NCBI GenBank assembly: GCA_032433765.1
Contig: JAVIAB010000047.1
Location: 17,115,511-17,179,510 of the forward strand
Reading direction: 5' to 3'
Length of the DNA: 64,000 nt
Source of the DNA: Megaustenia siamemsis
Taxonomy: Eukaryota > Mollusca > Gastropoda > Stylommatophora > Ariophantidae
The notes under the pieces are model-generated. The model did no database searches and was not told where the DNA came from. It saw only the letters and a list, made by a program, of their open reading frames with translations. This document shows positions 56,766-64,000 of this stretch, piece after piece. How positions within the stretch are numbered: position 1 is the first letter of the stretch; each line of letters opens with the position of its first letter. The translations under genes were made by a program, and so were the position numbers.

Positions 56766-57134
56766 ATCTGTGAAGCTGTTTCCTGTCATGCGTCTGACGC
56801 TCTTCATTTCAGTGGTGGTTATTTTTCTATTAGTTCTTGAGTCTAAGGTCTATGTCCGGTAGCACAACATTGGGATAAAGGTAGTTTAATAAATAGCTCG
56901 CTTCGCTTCTAACGATACTTCATTTGTTAGACAGTGGCGGTGATTCCTGCCCAATAACTTGGCAAACTTTTTTACATGTTGAGTCTATATCTGTTGAATG
57001 CATGTGATGATTAAGAGTTTGAATTCATTTCCTTGTCTTAGGATATAGCCATGTACCGTTATGTTCATGTCTTGTGTTTCTTTTGAAATCGTCATTACTT
57101 CTGTCTTGTTTATATTTGTATCTCATATTACGTT

Positions 57135-57464
57135 CAAGGTAAAGGTAAAGTACGAGACTTGAACCGGCGTCTTAGCACGCGAGTTTACACCCATATGTGC
57201 TCGGCCGCCTATCCAGAAGTGTTCAGAGACTTCTGGATAGTGTTGCTTCGAGCATTGAAACTCACGATGCAAGGCGGCATTCCTCAGCTTCCCAGAGTGT
57301 TGCCCTGGTACCCATTTCTGCTAGCGGCTGGGTCGACCGCGCGGGTATTTTTTTTTCCCAATCACGAGTACAACTCAAACTACTTCTAGCGGGAATCGAA
57401 CACGGGTTGTCCGAACGTCGGTAGCCCAGTCGGGTGGTTTTACCAACTAGGCTACCGTGGCCTC
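57135..57464 (-). mobile_element. SINE-B copy, full length
   Basis: Minus strand: GGAGGCCACGGTAGCCTAGT (box A), GTGTTCGATTCCCGC (box B), GGTCGACCCAGCCGC and ACACTTCTGGATAGGCGGCC blocks, ending near TCTCGTACTTTACC. The best reference copy of SINE-B. Confidence 0.93.
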
Positions 57465-57664
57465 CTTATAGGGAATAGTTATCATACATTTATATTATTC
57501 TGACATTTGATTACGTTGTTTTCCGACTCTGTGTCTGTCTGTCTATTCTTGCATATCTTCTATTTTCGTGTGTATCGTCTGCGAAAATAAGCTCTTTGAG
57601 TTCGTCCCTTTTGATGGATTTGCCAGTCTCCATATGTAGTCCTGTAGTAGTTATTAATCAATAA
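57465..57664. other. Unassigned stretch
   Basis: No motif recognised. Confidence 0.35.
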
Positions 57665-57985
57665 CCTAAGATATGCTGACGATACTGTACTACTAGCAGA
57701 AAATCCTAAAGATCTATAATAATTACTTAATGAAATAAACATGACAAGCAAAAAATATGGACTAGATATGAATATCAAAAAGACTAAAACTATGATCATA
57801 AACAAAGAAAATACTCAAAACCCACAAGTGGATATCAAAATTGAAGGAATAGACCTGGAGACAGTTCAGAACTACAACTACCTTGGACATACTATAACCA
57901 GTGATGGAAAATGTACAACTGAAATAAACACAAGAGTAGGAATGGCAAAAAGTAATTTTAATGTCATGAAGAATAGGTTGAATTG
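57665..57985 (+). pseudogene. Family R RT fragment with YADD box
   Basis: LRYADDTVLLAENPKDL is RT motif C with both catalytic aspartates. After two stops the frame 57741-57998 continues SKKYGLDMNIKKTKTMIINK and NYNYLGHTITSDGKCTTEIN, TRVGMAKSNFNVMKNRL, the thumb region. The same segment recurs at 59768. LINE X cuts it at about 57986. Confidence 0.88.
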
Positions 57986-58312
57986 CCAGAACTATTGAGT
58001 TTAATACTCGGTGCACACCGTGAGCAATGTTTTGTTTTTTTTATCTGGATCGTGTTTCGATATTCCGATTGCTTACGATAAATGATATCGTATGACAAAG
58101 AACAATTCAGCAGCGTTCACTTTCGGTCCCGCTTAGCCTTATGTTTTTTTTTACGTGTGTTGCAGCTGCTATGATATGGACTGCAGCTGCCTTTGTTTCT
58201 TTAGATCCTTCAATGAGATGAGTTTTAATTCGGATGTTTCCACTGGCACGAGCGATTGGGCAATTATGGATTTCAATTCGTTTACAGTGATACCGGGGCC
58301 TTCGACTAATCA
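57986..58312 (+). pseudogene. LINE X 3' part
   Basis: Corresponds to 19905-20206 of copy 1: GGTGCACACCGTGAGC, then TCGATATTCCGATTGCTTAC, ending GATACCGGGGCCTTCGACTA. It is followed immediately by a more 5' part of the same LINE. Confidence 0.75.
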
Positions 58313-58324
58313 TAACCATTAAAA

Positions 58325-58798
58325 TGTCTAGATGGCGGATCTAGTCTTTCGTCCTCTCGATTGCTGCAGAAAGTGCACCCAGGGTCTGATTAATTTCGGA
58401 TCTCTGTTGCCCTTTTCTGCGTTAAAGTCAAAATGATGATATACTTAATACATCTATGTCGCTAAAGCGAGGTTGTAGGCCGACAATAGTCCGTTTTTAA
58501 AGGGAGCGAGATTGTGTGTTCGGCGACATTATTGTGTGCTACGTCATCGTAATGGTTCCCTAAACCGGCCGTGCGCAAATCTTACGGTGTGCTGTTTGAT
58601 GTGCGACGGGGATAGACGACTGACTGTGTGTCTATATGTTCGGAATTGGAGTCATCAACGATGGCCTAACATCATCAAGTGCTACGATGATCATCATTTT
58701 CAAGAGGACGTGACTTACCGGTATATGGGGATAGGCGGAGGGAACAGTTGGAGGTTGTGCATGAAAAGTGTTCCTTGTTGCAGTTTCCTCACATTAAA
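58325..58798 (+). pseudogene. LINE X 5' part of another copy
   Basis: Corresponds to the left half of copy 1 (CAGGGTCTGATTAATTTCGG) and includes the zinc-knuckle-like NLTVCCLMCDGDRRLTVCLY segment. Its 3' half is missing. Confidence 0.75.
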
Positions 58799-59114
58799 AG
58801 TCGCATGTCTGTGTTAGTCACCTCTAGTGACTCGTGCAGATGGTGCTCGTAAACCTGGGAGGGCCGACCATCTATAGGTAGAATCCCCCTACAGAAAAGA
58901 TCATCTGCTGCCTTGCATGAAGATTGGGGACAATCAAAGGCTAAGGGAAGCAAACCTGAACAAAATGCTGGTTGAAATCGGATGCACTGGACCACTGGCA
59001 CAGAACACAGTGCAACGTTTTAACAGGTATTCAAGCGGAGTGGATCTAACAGGCTTAAAAAGACAGCTGTATTCGCGTGAGAGTCTGGAGTCCTACTCTG
59101 ATTGAGTCCTGATC

Positions 59115-59156
<42 letters not shown>
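58799..59156 (+). pseudogene. 3' end of the RNase H-type LINE
   Basis: The end GAGTCCTACTCTGATTGAGT then GATCGCAG and (AG)n at 59117-59156 matches 15160-15236. The upstream part has no clear domain. Confidence 0.6.
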
Positions 59157-59159
<3 letters not shown>

Positions 59160-59452
59160 TCTAAGACAACGTGAATCGTAAACGAAGTGATAATATTGAT
59201 GTTCGCTCGAATCGTTCACTTTGCCTTCACTCGAACGACGATTTTGTGCCTGCAACAGATTAACGGTTAATGAGATCCATCATACGTGTCTGAGCTCCAC
59301 TCAATTATTCACAGAAATAGTCGGCGGTTCTTGCCAAGATTAATGATCTACGAAATTCTTCAAGAGCTGGAACTTCAATCAAAAAATTGTACATGATTTT
59401 CAACAGCTCTTGCAATTCATTATAAAGAGTTTATTGTTATCTTAGGGAGCGT
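59157..59452. other. Unassigned stretch
   Basis: Nothing recognised. Confidence 0.35.
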
Positions 59453-59499
59453 CGGTAGCTTAGTTGGGAAAACCGCTCCACTAAGCTCAAAACCCACAA

Positions 59500-59765
59500 T
59501 TCATCATCATCATTATTGAGTGCCGTTTCCGCATCGAAGGTTGGTTACCATGGAGCGCCATTCCACTCAGGCTCTTGCTTTGATGGTGCAGATTGTCATA
59601 GGTTGACTTGTCCATCTTTTGATGTTACTCGTTCATGTTATTCTTAGTCTGCCTCTGCCTCTTTTACCTTGTATTTGCCCTTCCAATATTACTTTTATTA
59701 GGCTGTTGTGTCCTTTAACATGCCTCAAAAATTTATTTTTTTGGTTCTAATTGTGTTTAGTAGTT
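59500..59765 (-). pseudogene. Family R LINE 3' end, antisense (left arm)
   Basis: It starts TCATCATCATCATTATTGAG, the reverse complement of the family R end. It overlaps the same stretch of the element as 60150-60415. Confidence 0.85.
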
Positions 59766-59767
59766 AT

Positions 59768-60399
59768 AAAACCCACAAGTGGATATCAAAATTGAAGTAG
59801 TAGACCTGGAGACATTTCAGAACTACAATTACCTTGGACATACTATAACCAGTGATGGAAAATGTACAACTGATATAAATACAAGAATAGGAATGGCAAA
59901 AAGTAATTTTAATGTCATGAAAAATATACTAACATCAAAACAAATAACACCAGGGCTAAAACTAAGAATAGCAAAATGTTTTATCTTCTGAACATTCCTA
60001 CATGGTGCAGAAACATGGACATTAGAAAAAAAAAAACAGAACAGAGAATTGAAACCTTTAAAATGTGGATATATAGAAGAATAGGTAGAATTGGATGGAA
60101 TGAAAAGAAAACAAACGATGAAGTCTTAAAACAACTAAAAATGAAAAGAGAACTACTAAACACAATTCTATCAGGACAAATGCGATTTTTAGAGCATGTT
60201 AAAAGATACAACAGTCTACTAAAAGTAATCTTGGAGTGGAAGATACAAGGTAAAAGAAGCAGAGGCAAACCAAGACTAACATGGACGAGCAACATCAAAA
60301 GATGGACAAATCAGCCTATGATAACCTGCACCATCAAAGCAAGAGACAAAAGTGAATGGCGCTCCATGGTAGCCAACCTTCTTTGCAGAGATGGCACTC

Positions 60400-60415
<16 letters not shown>
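59768..60415 (+). pseudogene. Family R RT thumb and tail, sense (right arm)
   Basis: DIKIEVVDLETFQNYNYLGH, TITSDGKCTTDINTRIGMAK, then in a second frame FKMWIYRRIGRIGWNEKKTN, LTWTSNIKRWTNQ and SEWRSMVANLLCRDGTR, ending in (GATGAT)n to about 60465. A frameshift near 59990 separates the two frames. It lacks the palm with YADD. Confidence 0.9.
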
Positions 60416-60452
<37 letters not shown>

Positions 60453-60835
60453 CGATGATGATGATGCTATCGCCGTTCATGCAACCTGTCTTCGATTCCG
60501 GCTAGAAGCAGTTTGTAAATTGTAAGCTTGGTTGGGAAAAAAGACACCCCAACGGTCGACCCAGCCACTGGAAGAAATCTGTACAGGGGCTCATACTCTG
60601 GGAAGGTGATAAATGGCGCCTCGCTTGTGAGTTACTATGCTTGGGGCGACACTAGTCAGGAGTTTCGAACACATCTGGATAGGCGGAGAGCACATATGGG
60701 TAAAAACTCGCGTGCTTAGACGCCGATTCAAAGTCTCGAATCTCTACCTTTGTTACCCTATACCTTTTGTTAACATTTTTTTTTAATTATACAGAATTCG
60801 GAGGCAAGACGCTGGCACTAACAGAGTTGGAATCT

Positions 60836-61040
60836 GCTAGTGACTCATAGCTGATGGTTTGCGCCAGGATCGGCAAATACAGCCAGGTAAATCTACTGCG
60901 CGTATCCACAGTGTCTCTGCTAACAGACTAACCAGTCGAGTCTGGACAAGCGACTAGGGATCGAAGAGGAAGGGCAACCCGTTCCTCAAAAATATCGTGC
61001 TGAAGTCGGATGTCTTAGGTCGAAGGGTGTAAATAAACCG
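60836..61040 (+). repeat. Dispersed repeat G, copy 2
   Basis: ACAGACTAACCAGTCGAGTC and CGTGCTGAAGTCGGATG match 37430-37650. Confidence 0.65.
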
Positions 61041-61134
61041 CAACTCAATGAATATGCGCACACTCAAAGTCTTGTTTGGAACAGGGGATGAAAGGGCTAC
61101 CCTGGTAGTTTTAGTATCTATCGAGTGAGCGTCA

Positions 61135-61156
61135 TTAAGAAAGAAAGAAAAAAAAT

Positions 61157-61224
<68 letters not shown>

Positions 61225-61415
61225 AAAGAAAGAAAGAAAGAATAACCTGTTTATAAACATTACATACTTGACATCGTTTTCGTTTTCCCTTAAAAGATTC
61301 ACACATTCTTCTATTTATAGTACTAAACCTAAAACACCAAAGACCAAAAAGAAAGAATGAATGAAAGAAAGAATGAAAGAAAGAAAGAAAGAAAGAAAGA
61401 AAAAGAAAGAAAGAG
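61135..61415. repeat. (GAAA)n tracts, two blocks
   Basis: Blocks at 61135-61240 and 61345-61415. The sequence between them (AACCTGTTTATAAACATTAC) resembles the right flank of the tract at 42107. The bases 61416-61569 are unassigned. Confidence 0.9.
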
Positions 61416-61569
61416 AGAACATATAATTCTTCAGAAGTTTAACTTAACGATAACTCAACATGAATTTTTAACTGATTTAACGTTGTCTAAGAGAGAATAA
61501 ATACACGTACGGGAAATCTCACTAACATAGCCTCCAAGGCCAGCATAATTCAGTTCCTTTATAGGATCT

Positions 61570-61822
61570 GGGAGCTGCGATAGCTTAGTGGTTAGCGAAC
61601 TGAACTACAAAGAATATGAGGTAGGGTTCGATCCTGATCGACGGCTTCCGGGTTCACCCAGCCTGAAATGGGTACCGGATTTTTTTTTCTGAGAAAGTAA
61701 AGCGGCACGGGCGTAATACCGATCACTTTACCCCAAAAATCATGTGCCGAAGGTTTCTACAAATTATGGTCACTAACACCATATTCCCTATACGCCACTT
61801 GGCGTGACGGGGCTGTTTACTT
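61570..61822 (+). mobile_element. SINE-A copy, full length
   Basis: Starts GGGAGCTGCGATAGCTTAGT and has GGGTTCGATCCTG at the box B position. It ends GACGGGGCTGTTTACTTCC. No clear target-site duplication. The bases 61823-62254 are unassigned. Confidence 0.93.
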
Positions 61823-62254
61823 CCTTTTTTTTAAATTTATATGATCTCTCTGAATCTCTTTGTTGGTAATTCTTATTGGTTAGATTTATAGGGACCGTCT
61901 ACAATCGCTTCCAAAATCAAATAGTACCTCTTATGTTTTCCCTCACCACGTCATGAAGTGACTATCTGAGTCACTTTGGCTCAGCGTCTTCTGTATCTTC
62001 ATTTGTTAGTTCTATCCATAATTATTTATAGAAGTGAGTCGGTGCGCTAAAAGGGAAATTCGGGAAAATCCCCAACACACGTGACATTTTCAGTTCTGCA
62101 AGCATGAGCGGTTGTGGGTAGAATGACGTCAGGTGCCTACATCTCCAATAGCTGAAAGTGTTAAGCTAATTTGGGTGTTTTGGATTTCCTTTTCAGTCTT
62201 CAGGCTTACCTCGATAGATGGCGATGGGGTTATTATGGTGGAAACACCCACACA

Positions 62255-62760
62255 TCCCCCCCCCCCTTTTCGTTTAAGCGTGACAGGAACCTGCGGGACA
62301 ATTTGTTTAGGAGCCGCCTCAGCAACCCATGCCTGGGGGGCACCTCACGTTGTGACAGGACATGTAGTACGTGCCCATTTGTACTACAAACTTATCAAGT
62401 ACTTTTCCCGTATGGTTCATTTGAGATTCAGGAAAGCTTCAGTTGCGTATCTAGGAATCTTACATAATCTATTATCTACCAGCGCTGTCTTTCAACGTAT
62501 AATGGCCAAACGGGTAGAGGTTTATGAGATAGGGTCTGTGAACATTTGTGCAACATTGAACAGATTCCGGCACTCCTATGTCCTCCCATTTCATATCTTC
62601 AGGCCACGATAGCTCTGAAAACTTCGGGTTACTGGAATTGTCTCTTGCTACTCGGATACCCACAGTCGGTTCGCCTTGGAGAACAGACTGATATCCCGCT
62701 TTGACACTCTTCATCCAAAGGAGGCTAAACTCTTTTCAATCTTTTCTTTAATTACTTACA
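62255..62760 (+). pseudogene. Penelope-like element C-terminus (linker and GIY-YIG relic)
   Basis: The frame to 62467 reads FKRDRNLRDNLFRSRLSNPC, GGTSRCDRTCSTCPFVLQTY, then FSCVSRNLT, the RDxLxRSRL and CxTCPF linker that precedes the endonuclease in Penelope-like elements. After a stop, SIIYQRCLSTYNGQTGRGL, DRVCEHL matches the YxGxTGRxLxDRxxEHL core of a GIY-YIG nuclease, followed in another frame (62676) by ENRLISRFDTLHP, the usual ExxLIxxLGTLxP end. The RT itself is absent. Stops and frameshifts make it inactive. The alternative, a host GIY-YIG gene, is unlikely given the linker. Confidence 0.75.
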
Positions 62761-63019
62761 TCCTCCTTTATTCTCGTATCGCCTGCCTTTCTTCCCTCCT
62801 GTCGACCCAGCTTTCTCTTTTTCAGGTGACCCTTACTTTTTTGGCTCTTCTTTGGCTCTGTTTTGGTGTATTTGCTCTTTTGGCCATTTATCATGTGACC
62901 AACAAGCATGTTGGTCCTGGTCACTTCCATTTCCTGTCATTCCTTTACATTGCCCTTTTCATATAGATAAGTACTAGTATTGTGTGCGTGTGTGATTGTA
63001 TTTTTTGTATTTATAATGA

Positions 63020-63060
63020 ACATGATGAAGGTTTTTGACTAAACGTCGTAGTTTGTCTCG
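63020..63060 (+). other. GATGAAG-hairpin-AAACGTC motif downstream of the Penelope-like relic
   Basis: CATGATGAAGGTTTTTGACT then AAACGTCGTAGTTTGTCTCG. It is the same arrangement as at 16287 and 34418, here about 260 bp after the GIY-YIG relic. Confidence 0.6.
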
Positions 63061-63114
63061 TCCCTTCTTAGGTTCAGCTGCTTAATGTCATTTTATATAT
63101 TTATATTTCTCTCT

Positions 63115-63895
63115 ATAAAGATATCCGGACAAAATATATTACAGGAAAGCGTTCAATAGGGAGATATCCGGACAAAATATATTACAGGAAAGCTTTTCAA
63201 TAGAGATATCCGGACAAAATATATTACAGGATAGCTTTTCAATATAGATATCCGGACAAAATATATTACAGGATAGCTTTTCAATATAGATATCCGGACA
63301 AAATATATTACAGGAAAGCTTCTCAATAGAGGTATCCGGACAAAATATACTACAGGAAAGCTTCTCAATAGTGGTATCCGGACAAAATATATTACAGGAA
63401 AGCTTCTCAATAGAGATATCCGGACAAAATATATTACAGGAAAGATTCTCAATAAAGATATCCGGACAAAATATATTACAGGAAAGCTTCTCAATAGAGG
63501 TATCCGGACAAAATATATTACAGGAAAGCTTCTCAATAGAGATATCCGGACAAAATATATTACATGAAAGCTTCTCAATAGAGATATTCGGACAAAATAT
63601 ATTACAGGAAAGCATCTCAATAGAGATATCCGGACAAAATATATTACAGGAAAGTTTTTCAATAGAGATATCCGGACAAAATATATTGCAGAGCAGATTC
63701 TCAATAGAGATATCCGGACAAAATATATTACAGGGCAGCTTCTCGAAAGAGATTTGTAGACAAAATATACTATAGACCACTTTGTTAAACAGAGAATACA
63801 AAATATACAAAAGAGATAGACAGAATAAATTTATTACAGATCAGCTTCTAGATCAAGATATATGGACAAAATATGCTACAGGCCAGCTTATCAGT
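63115..63895. repeat. 42-bp minisatellite, about 16 good copies plus decayed ones
   Basis: The unit contains ATATCCGGACAAAATATATT and ACAGGAAAGCTTCTCAATAG. Since 42 is 14 codons, long frames stay open on both strands (SCNIFCPDISIEKL on the minus strand). I regard these as artefacts. Units right of 63740 are degenerate. Confidence 0.95.
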
Positions 63896-63899
63896 AGAG

Positions 63900-63944
<45 letters not shown>

Positions 63945-64000
63945 TAATGGGCCTGCTGGCGTAGGTGATCATGTCCCTCCACAACTTTCGATCTCGACAG
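63900..64000 (-). pseudogene. Family Q LINE 3' end, antisense, cut by the window edge
   Basis: (CAT)n at 63901-63940 is followed by GGGCCTGCTGGCGTAGGTGA and TCGATCTCGACAG, the antisense family Q end. Confidence 0.85.

Larger units (their letters stand above)
52701..57100 (-). pseudogene. Family P RT tail, antisense, broken by two nested insertions
   Basis: Three segments belong to one tail when the insertions are skipped: 52701-52908 (minus strand: YENIRPRGRPREMWINGILE, TPKGK end), 56087-56178 (KTRNEELRK, QQQIKW) and 56778-57100 (MKSVRRMTGNSFTD). The breaks fall at 52917-56078 (hAT-like) and 56191-56765 (LINE X). It was already 5'-truncated when hit. Confidence 0.8.
59453..60765 (+). mobile_element. 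SINE-B copy split by an inverted pair of family R tails
   Basis: The head GGAGCGTCGGTAGCTTAGTT begins at 59454 and breaks off about 59486. The box B region TCTTCGATTCCGGCTAG and the rest run from about 60469 to 60765. Everything between is family R palindrome. Confidence 0.85.

Noticed and set aside
59500..60415. Twin-primed LINE insertion
   Set aside because: Twin priming inverts an upstream, non-overlapping part of the RNA; here both arms cover the same 3' end.
62133..62612. 159-codon frame as a host protein
   Set aside because: The meaningful translation at this place is in another frame (Penelope-like linker and GIY-YIG); this frame is its shadow.
63139..63810. 223- and 183-codon minus-strand frames with a 14-residue repeat
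   Set aside because: The 42-bp repeat is a multiple of three; two frames on one strand and one on the other are open together, as expected by chance.

Overview
The window is animal nuclear DNA, and almost all of it is repeats. I found no gene of the host organism that I can defend. The evidence for an animal is tRNA-derived SINEs with Pol III A and B boxes, many 5'-truncated non-LTR retrotransposon ends, a Penelope-like GIY-YIG remnant, Tc1/mariner-superfamily transposons flanked by TA, and long minisatellites. The style suits a repeat-rich marine invertebrate. A mollusc or other lophotrochozoan is only a guess; no gene settles it.

Layout: 1-9.6 kb holds reverse-transcriptase (RT) debris, including an FADD-box fragment at 826-999, with SINE and minisatellite interruptions. 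9.7-13.4 kb holds a 9-bp array, SINEs and the 43-, 41- and 45-bp arrays. 13.4-15.9 kb holds the ends of RNase H-bearing LINEs. 17.3-22.8 kb is an almost unbroken minisatellite block (31-, 29- and 32-bp units) with a 5'-truncated LINE (called X here) and a SINE inside. 22-28 kb is a field of RT tails, including a head-to-head palindrome, plus 20-bp arrays. 28.5-36 kb holds five large arrays. 36-39.3 kb holds SINE-D and SINE-B copies, an inverted-repeat pair and an array derived from a SINE head. 39.35-41.42 kb is a Tc1/mariner-type element with a DD83E-spaced transposase. 42-52.7 kb is arrays, SINEs and RT tails. 52.7-57.1 kb is a four-level nest of transposons holding a second DD83E element. 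57-61 kb holds RT pieces, SINE-B copies and a second palindrome. 62.2-63.1 kb is a Penelope-like C-terminus with a conserved hairpin motif downstream, and a 42-bp array closes the window.

Names used here (my own, not database names): SINE-A, about 255 bp, 14 copies; SINE-B, about 330 bp, 3 copies; SINE-C, about 270 bp; SINE-D and SINE-E, different tRNA heads with a shared 3' module; RT families P, Q, R, S and T, told apart by their C-terminal tails; LINE X; and the DD83E transposon (two diverged copies).

The window has no gene pathway. What it shows is elements inserting into one another and seeding tandem arrays: several minisatellites are traceable to a piece of a SINE or of an RT gene, and several arrays were later hit by SINEs. 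Minisatellites alone cover roughly a quarter of the window. All transposase and RT frames I could follow are broken.
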